A DNA stretch of 64,000 nt from Streptomyces sp. SAJ15 (GCF_007595705.1 NZ_NISY01000001.1:434001-498000), one strand, 5' to 3'; shown: positions 6,767-16,526, counted from the first letter of the stretch. The notes: a model not told the origin generated them from the sequence alone. Translations and numbers: made by a program.

Positions 6767-9700
6767 CTAACCGCCCGCCCGCGGCGGCAGTTTCGGACGG
6801 CGCCGGTCCGGGACGTTCGAGTAGTCCGGGGGCTCGGCGGAGCCGTGGCGGTCCAGCAGGTCCAGGGCGACGCGGACGGCGTCGTCGAGCTGCTTGTGGC
6901 GGCCCTCGGCCCAGTCCAGCGGGGTGCGTTCCACCTCGATGTCGGGCTCGACGCCGTGGTTCTCCACATCCCAGCCGTACGCCTCGAACCAGGCCGCGTT
7001 CATCGGCACGGTGATCGCCGTCCCGTCGATCAGTCGGTGGCGGCCGGTCATGCCGACGACGCCGCCCCAGGTGCGCAGGCCGACGACGGGGCCGATGCCG
7101 AGCAGCCGGAAGGCCGCGGTGATCATGTCGCCGTCGGACGAGGTCATCTCGTCGGCGACGGCGACGATCGGGCCGCGCGGGGCGTTGCTGGTGTACGAGA
7201 CCGGCCGGGCGTCGCGGGTGAGGTCCCAGCCCATGATGGTGCGGGTGAGCTTCTCCACCACCAGTTCGCTGATGTTGCCGCCGGCGTTGCCGCGGACGTC
7301 GACGATCAGCGTGGGCAGCGACATCTCGCGGCGCAGATCGCGGTTGAACTGCGCCCAGCCGGAGCCGCCCATGTCGGGGATGTGGAGGTAGCCGCACTTG
7401 CCGCCGCTCAACTCCCGCACCACCGCGCGGCGCTTGGCGACCCAGTGCTGGTAGCGCAGCGGCCGGTCGTCGATCAGCGGCATGATGGCCACCCGGCGCG
7501 GCGGACCGGCGCCGTCGGACGAGGCGAAGGTGAGCTCCACGGTGGTGCCGCCGGCGGCGGCCAGCAGCGGGAAGGGGCCGGTGACCGGGTCCACCGGCCG
7601 CCCGTCGACATGGGTGAGGACGGCCCCCTCGCGTATGCCGGAGCCGGCCAGCGGGGAGCGGGCGCGGGAGTCGGAGGACTCGCCGGGCAGGATCCGACCC
7701 AGCGTCCAGGCGCCCTCCTTGGTGCGGACGAAGTTGACGCCGAGCAGCCCGATGGGGCGCTGGTAGTGGCGTGGGCCCTCGTTGCGCCGGGCCGGGACGA
7801 CATAGGCGTGCGAGGTGCCCAGCTCGCCCAGGACCTCGCGCAGCAGGTCGGCGAACTCGTCGGGGGAGGCGACCCGTTCGACCAGCGGGCGGTACTGCTC
7901 CAGCACCCCGTCCCAGTCGACGCCGGACATCCCCGGGTCCCAGAAGTACGAGCGGACGATGCGGCCAGCCTCCGTGTACGCCTGGCGCCACTCGGCCGCG
8001 GGGTCGACCTCGTGCTGGATGCGCCGCATGTCGATGTAGACGGTGGAGTCGCTGTCGCCGGACTCGGTGGCCGGTACCGCGCGCAGCTCGCCCTCGTCGT
8101 TGAGCACCATCCGGGAGCCGTCGCCGCTGACGACGAACCAGTCCAGGCTGCTGCTGAGTTCGGCGCGCTTGGCCTTGGCGAGGTCGAAGTGTTCCAGGGT
8201 GGGGCGGCCGGAGGTGTCGGTGGGGTTGGCGAAGGTCTCGCCGAGCGCGCCGGAGATCGGCCAGCGCAGCCAGACCAGCCCGCCGCCGGCCACCGGGCAC
8301 AGCGCCGAGTACTTCGAGGCGGCCACCGGGAAGACGGTCACCCGGCTCGCCAGCCCCTCCACCTCGACCATCACATGCCCGTCGCCCTCGGGCACGGCCT
8401 CGTCCGGATCCAGTCCGCCGGCCGCCGGCCGACCCTCGGGGGAGAGGGCGAAGGGGGAGGGGGTGGCCGAGGACAGCGGCACCAGATAGGGGCGGCAGCC
8501 CAGCGGGAACGACAGGTCGCCGGTGTGCACGTCGTAGACGGGGTCGAAGCCGCGCCAGGAGAGGAACGCCAGATAGCGGCCGTCGCGGGTGAACACCGGG
8601 TTCTCGTCCTCGAAGCGCCCGTCGGTGACGTCCACGACGGTGCGGTCCTGCAGCCTGGCGATCTTGATCTGGCGCAGGGTGCGGCCGATGCCGGGGTGGG
8701 ACCAGGCGAGCCAGTCGGAGTCGGGGGAGAAGGCGAGGTCCCGCACCGGGCCGTTGGCGGAGCGGATCAGCTCGCTGACCTCGTCCCCAGCTGTGGCCGC
8801 CGTCGTCGCCGTCGTCACCGTCGCCGTCGTCGCCTCGGACTCGCCTTCGGTGCCGCCCTCCTCGGCCGTGGCCGCGGTCACGCCCTCGCCGCCGACCGCG
8901 TCGGCCAGGGTGATCAGCAGCAGTCGGCCGTCGTGCGCGGCCACCGCCAGCCGCCTGCCGTCCGGGGAGGCGACCAGCTCGTGCACCCGGCCCAGCCGCC
9001 CCACGGCCAGCCGGCGCGGCCGCCCCGGCCCGGCGGCGCGCGGCAGCTGGCCGATCTCGATGGCGTCCTCGCCCTCGGCGTCGGTGACGTAGGCGACCTG
9101 TCCGCCGGCCGCCAGCATCTCCGGCATCCGCACCCGCACCCCCGGGGTGTCCACCAGCGACCGCGCGGGCCCGTCCCGGTGGGTCAGCCAGTACAGGCTG
9201 CCGCGCACGCACACCGCGCTCGCCCGGCCGGTGGTGTCCACCGTCAGCGAGTCGACATGCGCGGCGGCCGGCACCTGATAGCGGCGCCGCCCCGCGCGCG
9301 GCCCGCCCAGCCGCACCTCCAGCCGGCGTGGCCGGGCCCGCGGCGTCAGGTCCTCCACCAGCCACAGGTCGCCGGCGCACTGGTAGATCACCCGCGAGCC
9401 GTCGGTGGCGGCGTGCCGGGCGTAGAAGTCCTCGTGGTCGGTGTGGCGGCGCAGGTCGGTGCCGTCGGGAAGGCAGGAGTAGAGGTTGCCCACGCCCTCG
9501 TGGTCGGAGAGGAAGGCGATCCGGTCGCCGACGAACATCGGCGCGTCCAGGTGTCCGTACAGGTCCGGCAGGAGCCGGGCGCCGTGCAGCCACATGCGCC
9601 CCATCGCGCCGCCGCGGTAGCGCTTCCAGGAGGCCGGCTCGTGCGGCGGCTTGCCGGTGAGCAGCAGCGTCCGGTGCTCGCCCGCGACGTCCGCGACCGC

Positions 9701-10243
9701 GATGTCGGAGACCGGTCCCCAGGGCAGCCGGCCGCCGGGGCCGCCGTCGGTGGGCACCTTGTAGGCCCAGGAGAAGTACGGGAAGGGCTGGCCGTGCGAG
9801 CTGACGGCGAGGATGTGCGAGACCCCGTTCTCCGGCGGCGTCCACCCGCACACCCGCGTGTCGGTGCTGCCCCAGTACGAGAGCCGCCGCGCCGATCCGC
9901 CCTCCGTCGGGACCAGATGGATCTCCGGGTCGAGGCTGCGCCAGGTGGTGAAGGCGATCTGGCTCCCGTCCGGGGAGAAGCGGGGGTGGCCGACCCGGGT
10001 CCGGTCCACCGTCAGCCGCCAGGCCCGGCCGGCCGGCTCCCCGGGGCCCGCCAGCGGCGCCAGCCACAGGTCGTCCTCGGTCGCGAAGCACATCAGATCG
10101 CCGTGGAGGTGCGGATAGCGCAGGTACGCCCCGTCGCCCGCGTCCGTCCCCCGGGCCCCCGGCGCGCCGCCGCCCGGTCCACCGGGCACGGATGCGGACG
10201 GTGTCGCTTCGAGCGGGCCGGAGGCCCCGCGTGCGTCGCTCAC
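6767..10243 (-). CDS. Tricorn protease homologue (S41 family)
   Basis: This cytoplasmic giant peptidase has 1158 aa. The N-terminal two thirds are WD/Tricorn-type beta-propeller repeats (YLRYPHLHGDLMCFATEDDLW; repeated SPDG and RDGRY turns). Then come a C1 helical region, a PDZ-like domain (LPGESSDSRARSPLAGSGI near residue 800) and the C2 protease core with LIVDVRGNAGGN and the nucleophile Ser in TSSDGDM. Tricorn trims peptides released by the proteasome or by Clp. An Ala/Thr-rich insert of about 45 residues in the second propeller lies over a DNA repeat (8795-8870). The GTG start gives VSDARG and lacks a strong ribosome site, so the exact start is uncertain. It is divergent from the TetR gene at 10418. 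Confidence 0.9.
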   Translation of the reverse strand: MSDARGASGPLEATPSASVPGGPGGGAPGARGTDAGDGAYLRYPHLHGDLMCFATEDDLWLAPLAGPGEPAGRAWRLTVDRTRVGHPRFSPDGSQIAFTTWRSLDPEIHLVPTEGGSARRLSYWGSTDTRVCGWTPPENGVSHILAVSSHGQPFPYFSWAYKVPTDGGPGGRLPWGPVSDIAVADVAGEHRTLLLTGKPPHEPASWKRYRGGAMGRMWLHGARLLPDLYGHLDAPMFVGDRIAFLSDHEGVGNLYSCLPDGTDLRRHTDHEDFYARHAATDGSRVIYQCAGDLWLVEDLTPRARPRRLEVRLGGPRAGRRRYQVPAAAHVDSLTVDTTGRASAVCVRGSLYWLTHRDGPARSLVDTPGVRVRMPEMLAAGGQVAYVTDAEGEDAIEIGQLPRAAGPGRPRRLAVGRLGRVHELVASPDGRRLAVAAHDGRLLLITLADAVGGEGVTAATAEEGGTEGESEATTATVTTATTAATAGDEVSELIRSANGPVRDLAFSPDSDWLAWSHPGIGRTLRQIKIARLQDRTVVDVTDGRFEDENPVFTRDGRYLAFLSWRGFDPVYDVHTGDLSFPLGCRPYLVPLSSATPSPFALSPEGRPAAGGLDPDEAVPEGDGHVMVEVEGLASRVTVFPVAASKYSALCPVAGGGLVWLRWPISGALGETFANPTDTSGRPTLEHFDLAKAKRAELSSSLDWFVVSGDGSRMVLNDEGELRAVPATESGDSDSTVYIDMRRIQHEVDPAAEWRQAYTEAGRIVRSYFWDPGMSGVDWDGVLEQYRPLVERVASPDEFADLLREVLGELGTSHAYVVPARRNEGPRHYQRPIGLLGVNFVRTKEGAWTLGRILPGESSDSRARSPLAGSGIREGAVLTHVDGRPVDPVTGPFPLLAAAGGTTVELTFASSDGAGPPRRVAIMPLIDDRPLRYQHWVAKRRAVVRELSGGKCGYLHIPDMGGSGWAQFNRDLRREMSLPTLIVDVRGNAGGNISELVVEKLTRTIMGWDLTRDARPVSYTSNAPRGPIVAVADEMTSSDGDMITAAFRLLGIGPVVGLRTWGGVVGMTGRHRLIDGTAITVPMNAAWFEAYGWDVENHGVEPDIEVERTPLDWAEGRHKQLDDAVRVALDLLDRHGSAEPPDYSNVPDRRRPKLPPRAGG

Positions 10244-10360
10244 ACCACCATGCTTTCGGGCCGTGGCAACGACGGCAACTCGGTTCTGTGACCGACGACA
10301 CCGGCGTACGAGCACATAATCGCGCGCGGCGGTAGACGGTATGACGTACACTTTAAGCGT

Positions 10361-10375
10361 ACGAAACCGTTTCGT
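10361..10375. promoter_or_regulatory. Candidate TetR operator
   Basis: A perfect inverted repeat, ACGAAA (10361-10366) and TTTCGT (10370-10375) with a 3-bp centre, lies 43 bp before the TetR start in the gap shared with the Tricorn gene. A second GTAC-containing symmetric stretch (10345-10363) abuts it. Autoregulation by the adjacent TetR protein is inferred from position. Confidence 0.5.
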
Positions 10376-10417
10376 TCGGATGTCTTGATCCGAGGCTGGA
10401 GCCAGGGGGTGCGCGCC

Positions 10418-11017
10418 ATGCCGACCGTGCAGGGGGCCAAGCCCCGTACACGCCGCAGCCGGCTCACCCCTGAGCGGGAGAGCGAGCTGTACGAGGCGGT
10501 GGTCGAGCTCCTCCGGGAGGTCGGTTACGCCGCCTTGACGATGGACGCCATCGCCGCGCGTACGCGCTCCAGCAAGGCAACACTCTATCGACAGTGGGAA
10601 AGCAAGCCGCAGTTGGTGGCCACCGCACTGCGGCACACCAAGCCGGTTCCGCTGGAGAACATCGACACCGGGTCGCTCCGCGGCGACCTGCGTGAGGTGG
10701 TGATCTGCGGGAGTGACAGGACTGAGCAGGACGCGGCCCTCATGCGGGGTCTCGCCCATGCCACCCATGAGAATCCGGACCTGAGTCAGGCGCTGCGGGA
10801 GCTGTTGATCGCCCCCGAAGTCGCCGCCCTTGACGCGCTGTTGAAGCGCGCCGTCGACCGCGGTGAGATCGCCGCGGACGCGCCCGCCCTCGGTTATGTG
10901 CCGCACATGCTGTGCGGCGCGTTCGTCGCACGTCCCTTGATCGACGACCGGACGGCGGACGCCGACTATCTGCTCACCTATATCGACGCCGTGATCCTCC
11001 CCGCTCTCGGCGCCTGA
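10418..11017 (+). CDS. TetR family transcriptional regulator
   Basis: The 199-aa regulator has an N-terminal TetR helix-turn-helix (about residues 23-65: LTMDAIAARTRSSKATLYRQWESK) and a C-terminal ligand/dimer domain of the TetR_C type. ATG 10418 follows AGGGGGT with 8-bp spacing; an in-frame ATG at 10385 adds 11 residues without a ribosome site. It precedes an MMPL exporter gene by 133 bp on the same strand. In actinobacteria such pairs usually consist of a repressor of the exporter responding to its lipid or drug cargo; that link is inferred. Confidence 0.9.
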   Translation: MPTVQGAKPRTRRSRLTPERESELYEAVVELLREVGYAALTMDAIAARTRSSKATLYRQWESKPQLVATALRHTKPVPLENIDTGSLRGDLREVVICGSDRTEQDAALMRGLAHATHENPDLSQALRELLIAPEVAALDALLKRAVDRGEIAADAPALGYVPHMLCGAFVARPLIDDRTADADYLLTYIDAVILPALGA

Positions 11018-11150
11018 GCCTCTCCCCAGTGGCACCCCGACAACCGCACACCGACAACCGCACACCCACGCCACCTGGCGCGCCGCTCTCGTCGCCGGGC
11101 TGGTTCTCCGCAACCTGCTATTTGTCTATACGACGGGAGCGTCTCTCCTC

Positions 11151-13394
11151 GTGGCCACCTTCCTCTATAAACTCGGCCGTTTCGCATTCAGAAGGCGACG
11201 ATTCGTCGCCTTGATCTGGGTGGCACTACTGGTGGTCGCGGGAGTCGGCGCCGGTACCGCCAGCCCGCCCGGCAACGACGACTTCTCCGTGCCCGGCACC
11301 GAGGCCCAGAAGGCCTTCGACCTCCTGGAAGAGCGCTTCCCCGACATCAGTGCCGAGGGCGCCACCGCGCGCGTGGTCTTCCGCGCGCCGGACGGCCAGA
11401 AGATGACGGACAAGGCCAACAAGGCCAAGGTCGACGAGGTCATCAAGGACCTGACCAAGGGCTCCGACGAGATCGCCTCGGTCGCCGACCCGTTCAAGAG
11501 CAACGCCGTCAGCAAGGACGGCTCCACGGCGTACATCCTGACCACCTACAAGGTCAACGCCATGGAGATGGACAAGGACTCCAAGGAGGCGCTGAAGGAC
11601 GCGGGCGAGAAGGCCCGCGAGAGCGGCCTCCAGGTGGAGATCGGCGGTGACGCGCTGGAGGAGATGCCCGAGCAGGGCTCCACGGAGATCATCGGCATCG
11701 CCATCTCCGCGGTCGTGCTCGCCATCACCTTCGGCTCGCTGCTCGCGGCCGGCATGCCGCTGCTGACCGCCATCATGGGCGTCGGCATCGGCATCTCCTC
11801 GATCACCGCGCTGGCCTCGACGCTGGGGCTGTCCAGCACCACCTCGACGCTGGCGATGATGATCGGCCTCGCGGTCGGCATCGACTACGCGCTGTTCATC
11901 GTCTCCCGCTACCGCGCCGAGCTGGCCGAGGGTCGGGAAGGCGAGGAGGCGGCCGGTCGGGCCGTGGGCACCGCGGGCTCCGCGGTGGTCTTCGCCGGTC
12001 TGACCGTCGTCATCGCCCTGGCGGGCCTGGCCGTGGTCAACATCCCGGTGCTGTCCAAGATGGGCTTCGCCGCCGCGGGCACGGTCGCCATCGCGGTCCT
12101 GATCGCCATCAGCCTCATCCCCGCGCTGCTGGGCTTCGCCGGCAAGCGCATCTGGGGTCGCAAGGCCCGTCGGCGCAAGGAGGAGACCGGCTCCTACGCC
12201 AGCTCCGACAAGCCGAACGCGGGCACCCGCTGGGCGCGCCTCATCCTGCGTCGCCCGATCGCCATCCTGGCGCTGGGCGTCATCGGCCTCGGCGCCGCCG
12301 CCATCCCGGCGGGAAGCCTGGAGCTCGGCCTGCCGGACGACGGCTACCAGCCCACCAGCTCCACCAAGCGCAAGGCGTACGACCTGGTCTCCGAGGGCTT
12401 CGGCCCCGGTCTCAACGGCCCGCTGATGGTCGCCATCGACGTCAAGGACGCCAAGGACCGCGAGGGGTCGGTCAAGAAGGCCGCCAAGGCCATCTCCGGG
12501 CTCAAGGGCGCGGCCATGGTCTCCCCGGTCGGCCCGCAGTCGTACAACAAGGCCGGCGACGCGGCGATGCTCACGGTCATCTCCAAGTACAAGCCGAGCA
12601 GCCACGACACCGAGGAGCTCGTCGCGGACATCCGCGACGAGGCGGACAGGATCCAGGCCGACACCGGCGCCGAGGTCCTGGTCACCGGCACCACCGCGAT
12701 GAACATCGACATCTCCAAGAAGCTGCAGGACGCGCTGCTGCCGTATCTGGCGCTCGTCGTCGGCCTGGCCTTCCTGCTGCTGATGGCGGTCTTCCGCTCG
12801 GTGCTGGTCCCGCTGAAGGCGGCCCTGGGCTTCCTGCTCTCGGTGGTCGCGGCGCTCGGCGCGGTGGTCGCGGTCTTCCAGTGGGGCTGGGGCGCGAGCC
12901 TCTTCGCCGTCGAGGAGACCGGCCCGATCATGAGCATGATGCCGATCTTCATGATCGGTGTGGTGTTCGGTCTGGCGATGGACTACGAGGTCTTCCTGGT
13001 CACCCGGATGCGCGAGGCGTTCGTCCACGGGGAGAGCCCGTCCGACGCGATCGTCACCGGCTTCCGGCACGGCGCCCGCGTGGTCACCGCCGCCGCGATC
13101 ATCATGATCGCCGTCTTCGCCGGCTTCATCGGCTCCCCCGAGTCGATGGTCAAGATGATCGGCTTCGGCCTGGCCATCGCGGTCCTCTTCGACGCCTTCA
13201 TCGTCCGTATGACCATCGTCCCGGCCGTCATGGCCCTGCTCGGCAAGTCCGCCTGGTGGCTGCCGAAGTGGCTGGACAAGGTCCTGCCCAACGTCGACGT
13301 CGAGGGTGAGCAGCTCCAGAAGCAGCTCTCCACCGAGTCCCCCGCCGCCGGTCAGCGGCAGGGCGACGCGGACGCGGAGCTGACCCGCGTCTGA
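11151..13394 (+). CDS. MMPL family RND-type transporter
   Basis: This 747-aa membrane protein has two MMPL repeats. The first membrane segment follows KLGRFAFRRRRFVALIWVALLVVAG. The first repeat has a helix bundle ending GLAVGIDYALFIVSRYRAELAEGR (about residues 240-265), and the second has FGLAMDYEVFLVTRMREAF (about residues 600-625); the GxxxDY motifs carry the Asp-Tyr pairs that couple proton flow. Two soluble loops of about 130 and 170 residues lie between helices 1-2 and 7-8. Twelve membrane helices are expected in total. MMPL proteins export lipids, siderophores or antibiotics at the plasma membrane. Translation begins at GTG; the gene probably shares a transcript with the upstream TetR gene. 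Confidence 0.93.
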   Translation: MATFLYKLGRFAFRRRRFVALIWVALLVVAGVGAGTASPPGNDDFSVPGTEAQKAFDLLEERFPDISAEGATARVVFRAPDGQKMTDKANKAKVDEVIKDLTKGSDEIASVADPFKSNAVSKDGSTAYILTTYKVNAMEMDKDSKEALKDAGEKARESGLQVEIGGDALEEMPEQGSTEIIGIAISAVVLAITFGSLLAAGMPLLTAIMGVGIGISSITALASTLGLSSTTSTLAMMIGLAVGIDYALFIVSRYRAELAEGREGEEAAGRAVGTAGSAVVFAGLTVVIALAGLAVVNIPVLSKMGFAAAGTVAIAVLIAISLIPALLGFAGKRIWGRKARRRKEETGSYASSDKPNAGTRWARLILRRPIAILALGVIGLGAAAIPAGSLELGLPDDGYQPTSSTKRKAYDLVSEGFGPGLNGPLMVAIDVKDAKDREGSVKKAAKAISGLKGAAMVSPVGPQSYNKAGDAAMLTVISKYKPSSHDTEELVADIRDEADRIQADTGAEVLVTGTTAMNIDISKKLQDALLPYLALVVGLAFLLLMAVFRSVLVPLKAALGFLLSVVAALGAVVAVFQWGWGASLFAVEETGPIMSMMPIFMIGVVFGLAMDYEVFLVTRMREAFVHGESPSDAIVTGFRHGARVVTAAAIIMIAVFAGFIGSPESMVKMIGFGLAIAVLFDAFIVRMTIVPAVMALLGKSAWWLPKWLDKVLPNVDVEGEQLQKQLSTESPAAGQRQGDADAELTRV

Positions 13395-13426
13395 CCCCGT
13401 TCGGCCACCGGCCGACAGGACAGATC

Positions 13427-13467
13427 GCCGCGGCGGTCCTCGCTCATCGAGCGGGGGCCGCCGCGGC
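13427..13467 (+). terminator. Terminator hairpin after the MMPL gene
   Basis: The perfect 10-bp GC arms GCCGCGGCGG (13427-13436) and CCGCCGCGGC (13458-13467) lie 33 bp past the MMPL stop and are followed by a short T-rich stretch. Confidence 0.7.
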
Positions 13468-13580
13468 CGTTTCACGCGGGGTTCACGATGCGGGCGCGCG
13501 CCGCGCGGCCGGCGGTGGGGCGTGACGGTCGGGCCCGCCAACATCAACAGGGGCCGACGGAGCCGCCCGCCGGCCGGGCG

Positions 13581-14825
13581 TCAGGCGGTGACGACCGCGC
13601 GGACCGCCCGGACGAGGGCCTGGGCTCGGGGGTCGGCGGTGACGCCGCGCCGCATGCCGTTGGTGACATAGCCGAAGCCGACCCCGGTGGCGGGGTCGGC
13701 GAAGGCGAGGGAGCCGCCGCGCCCGGGGTGGCCGAAGGAGCCGGGGCCCAGCAGCGGGGAGGCCGGGCCGTGCAGCATGTAGCCGAGGCCGAAGCGGGTG
13801 CCGACGACGAGGACCCGGTCGGGGCCGGTCGACTCCTCGGTGCGGGCCAGGGTGACGGTGGCGGGGGCGAAGAGCCGGCGACCGAAGGGGACCGGCCCGA
13901 TCAGCGCCGCGTAGAAGCGGGCCAGCGCGTCGGCGGTGGCCACGCCGCCGGAGGCGGCCAGCTCGGCCGCGCGGTAGGCGGCGTCGTTCTCGTCGGGGGC
14001 CGGGGCGATGGCGCCGAAGGCGCGCCGGGTCAGCGACTCCGGGTCCTGGTACGCCTCCGCGACCGACCGCTTGGGGCGCAGCCGCGGCTCACCGGCGGTG
14101 GCCGGGGCGGCCGGCGGCTCCACGCCGGCTATCCGGCCCACCCGCCCGCGCTCGGACTCCGGCAGCCCTATCCACAGCCCCAGGCCGAGCGGCCGGGCGA
14201 TCTCCTCGGCCACCCAGCGGCCCAGGGTGCGCCCGGTGACCCGGCGCACCAGCTCGCCCAGCAGCCAGCTGTAGGTCTGGGCGTGGTAGCCGTGGTCGGT
14301 GCCCGGCTCCCAGGCGGGCGCCTGCGCGGCGACCGCCCGGGGCCCGGAGACGCCGTCGACGGCCTCGTCGGGGGTCAGCGGGGTGTCCAGGGCCGGCACC
14401 CCGGCCCGGTGCGAGAGCAGGTGCCGGACCAGCACCCGCTCCTTGCCGTTGGCCTTGAACTCGGGCCAGTACGAGCCGACGCGGGCGTCCAGGTCCAGTT
14501 GGCCGCGCTGGTGCAGCAGCAGCGGCACGGCCGCGGCCACGCCCTTGGTGACGGAACGGACCACCTGCGCGGTCTCCCGCGTCCACGGCGCGGGCTCCAC
14601 GGCGTCCCCGGCCTCGCCGTCCCCGCCGCCGGTGTCGACCCCGCCGTCGGCGTTCGGCGCCACGGAGTCCGCGTCCCTGACGCCGCCCCACAGATCGACG
14701 ACCTTGCGCCCCTCCACGTAGAGCGCGAAGGCCGCGCCCCGCTCACCCCGCCGCGCGAAGTTCTCGGCAAAGGCGTCCCGAACCGGTTCGAAGCCGTCCG
14801 CCACCGTGCCCTGGACGTCCACCAC
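13581..14825 (-). CDS. Serine hydrolase, class C beta-lactamase / family VIII esterase fold
   Basis: The 414-aa protein has the SxxK motif as SVTK (RSVTKGVAAAV), the YHAQTYSWLLGELVRRVTG segment where the second motif Tyr lies, and the C-terminal HPGRGGSLAFADPATGVGFGYVTNGM region typical of EstB-like carboxylesterases. N-terminal DGFEPVRDAFAENFARRGERGAAFALYVEGRKVVDLWGG is diagnostic for this beta-lactamase-related family. There is no signal peptide, so it is more likely a cytoplasmic esterase or peptidase than a resistance beta-lactamase. GTG 14825 is preceded by GGCAGGAG. It is transcribed towards the MMPL terminator. Confidence 0.88.
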   Translation of the reverse strand: MVDVQGTVADGFEPVRDAFAENFARRGERGAAFALYVEGRKVVDLWGGVRDADSVAPNADGGVDTGGGDGEAGDAVEPAPWTRETAQVVRSVTKGVAAAVPLLLHQRGQLDLDARVGSYWPEFKANGKERVLVRHLLSHRAGVPALDTPLTPDEAVDGVSGPRAVAAQAPAWEPGTDHGYHAQTYSWLLGELVRRVTGRTLGRWVAEEIARPLGLGLWIGLPESERGRVGRIAGVEPPAAPATAGEPRLRPKRSVAEAYQDPESLTRRAFGAIAPAPDENDAAYRAAELAASGGVATADALARFYAALIGPVPFGRRLFAPATVTLARTEESTGPDRVLVVGTRFGLGYMLHGPASPLLGPGSFGHPGRGGSLAFADPATGVGFGYVTNGMRRGVTADPRAQALVRAVRAVVTA

Positions 14826-14907
14826 TGATGCGTACTCCTGCCCTGCCTGACGTACCTGCTGTGCCTGACGTGTGTGCTGCCATGGTGCAACGCCCGCGCG
14901 GGAGGGC

Positions 14908-15675
14908 TTATGCCGGGGCGGGTACCGAGCGCGGATCGAAGCCGAACGGCAGCTCCAGCCGGTGCCGGCGCATCAGCTCCTCGTCGCAGAGCAGGTCGCG
15001 GGTGGCGCCGTCGGCCACGATGACCCCCTCGCTGAGCACCACCGAGCGGGGGCACAGCTCCAGCGCGTACGGCAGGTCGTGGGTGACCATCAGCACCGTG
15101 ACCTCCAGCGAGCGCAGGATATCGGCGAGTTCGCGGCGTGAGGCCGGGTCGAGGTTGGAGGACGGCTCGTCCAGGACCAGGATCTCCGGCTCCATGGCCA
15201 GCACCGTGGCCACCGCCACCCGGCGCCGCTGGCCGAAGGAGAGGTGGTGCGGCGGGCGGTCGGCGAACTCCGCCATGCCGACCCGCTCCAGGGCGCGGTT
15301 GACCCGATCCGCCAGCTCAGCGCCCCGGATCCCGGCCGCCGCCGGGCCGAAGGCGACGTCCTCGCGCACCGTGGGCATGAACAGCTGGTCGTCCGGGTCC
15401 TGGAAGACGATGCCGACCCGGCGCCGGATCTCCGCCAGATGCCGCTTGCCGACCGGGAGCCCGGCCACCGTCACGGTGCCCGTGCCGCCGCTCAGGATGC
15501 CGTTCAGATGCAGCACGAGGGTGGTCTTCCCGGCGCCGTTGGGGCCGAGCAGCGCGACGCGCTCCCCGCGCGCGAGGGCGAGGTCCACGCCGAACAGGGC
15601 CTGGTGGCCGTCGGGGTAGGCATAGGCGAGGCGGGACACCTCAAGGGAGGCGGGGGCGGGGGACGGGGCGGTCAT
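14908..15675 (-). CDS. cbiO: ECF transporter ATPase (CbiO type)
   Basis: This 255-aa ABC ATPase has Walker A GPNGAGKT (about residues 43-50), Q-loop VFQDPDDQLF, the signature LSFGQRRRVA, Walker B ILVLDEPSSNLDP and switch His in THDLPYALELC. The Q-loop sequence FQDPDDQLF is characteristic of cobalt/nickel energy-coupling-factor ATPases. It is the last gene of a cbiMN-cbiQ-cbiO operon, 76 bp after cbiQ. Only one ATPase is present, as expected for group I ECF importers. The metal is probably Ni2+ rather than Co2+, judging from the Nur-like box upstream of the operon. Confidence 0.93.
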   Translation of the reverse strand: MTAPSPAPASLEVSRLAYAYPDGHQALFGVDLALARGERVALLGPNGAGKTTLVLHLNGILSGGTGTVTVAGLPVGKRHLAEIRRRVGIVFQDPDDQLFMPTVREDVAFGPAAAGIRGAELADRVNRALERVGMAEFADRPPHHLSFGQRRRVAVATVLAMEPEILVLDEPSSNLDPASRRELADILRSLEVTVLMVTHDLPYALELCPRSVVLSEGVIVADGATRDLLCDEELMRRHRLELPFGFDPRSVPAPA

Positions 15676-15751
15676 CTACGGGTCCATCCGATCGGCGTGG
15701 GGCGCGGCGTCGGCCGCCGGGTCAGGTCGGGGGCGCGGTGCTCGTCCGTCG

Positions 15752-16525
15752 TCAGCCACCCCCTGCGAGCGCCCACGCGGGGACGCACACGGCCAGCGCG
15801 GCCAGCGGGAGGGCGGCGGCGCACGCCCACTGGGCGCGGGTCGCCGTCACCTCGTCGATCACCGGCATGGTGCCGGTGTAGCCCCGGCTGACCATCGCCA
15901 GATGGACCCGTTCCCCGCGCTCGTAGGAGCGGATGAACAGCGCGCCGGCGGACCGCGCGAGCACCCTCCAGTGGCGGACTCCGCGGGCCTGGAAGCCGCG
16001 CGACTCCCGCGCGACGCGCATCCGGCGCATCTCGTCGGTGACGACGTCCCCGTAGCGGATCATGAACGACGCGATCTGGACCAGCAGCGGGGGCATCCGC
16101 AGCCGCTGGAGGCCGAGCAGCAGCGCCCGCAGCTCGGTGGTGGCGGCGAGCAGCACGGATGCGGCGACGCCCAGGGTGCCCTTGGCCAGGACGTTCCAGG
16201 CGCCCCACAGTCCCGACTCGCTGAGCGACAGCCCCAGCACCTCCACCCGGGGCCCCTCGGCGACGAATGGCAGGAGCACGGCGAACGCCACGAACGGCAC
16301 CTCGATCAGCATCCGGCGCAGCACCAGCCCCGCCGGGACCCGGGCCACGGCGGCGACGGCGGCCAGCGCCGCCGCGTACAGCGCGAACGCCCACAGCGCC
16401 GTGCGCGGGGTGGAGACCACGACGAGGACGAAGCAGAAGACCGCCGCGATCTTGCACTGCGGGGGCAGCGCGTGCACCGGCGAGTCACCCGCCCGGTACA
16501 GGCGGTGGGCGTGGCCGGCTCCCAT
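15752..16525 (-). CDS. cbiQ: ECF transporter T component (CbiQ type)
   Basis: The 257-aa membrane protein starts MGAGHAHRLYRAGDSPVHALPPQCKI, typical of CbiQ. It has about five hydrophobic helices and the coupling-helix Ala-Arg-Gly signatures ARESRGFQARG and MVSRGYTG, which dock on the ATPase. It couples ATP hydrolysis by CbiO to metal entry through CbiM. ATG 16525 lies one base past the cbiM stop codon, so the two are translationally coupled; an in-frame start at 16576 would overlap cbiM by 50 bp. Confidence 0.92.
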   Translation of the reverse strand: MGAGHAHRLYRAGDSPVHALPPQCKIAAVFCFVLVVVSTPRTALWAFALYAAALAAVAAVARVPAGLVLRRMLIEVPFVAFAVLLPFVAEGPRVEVLGLSLSESGLWGAWNVLAKGTLGVAASVLLAATTELRALLLGLQRLRMPPLLVQIASFMIRYGDVVTDEMRRMRVARESRGFQARGVRHWRVLARSAGALFIRSYERGERVHLAMVSRGYTGTMPVIDEVTATRAQWACAAALPLAALAVCVPAWALAGGG

Positions 16526-16526
16526 C

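Noticed and set aside
6671..10291. 1206-codon open frame on the plus strand opposite the Tricorn gene
   Set aside because: It is a GC-driven shadow: its translation is low-complexity Gly/Ala/Arg/His/Val with no motif, while the minus strand encodes a clear Tricorn protease.
13581..14825. Secreted class C beta-lactamase
   Set aside because: The protein has SVTK and an HPGRGG segment but no signal peptide and an EstB-like pattern, so a cytoplasmic esterase is more likely.
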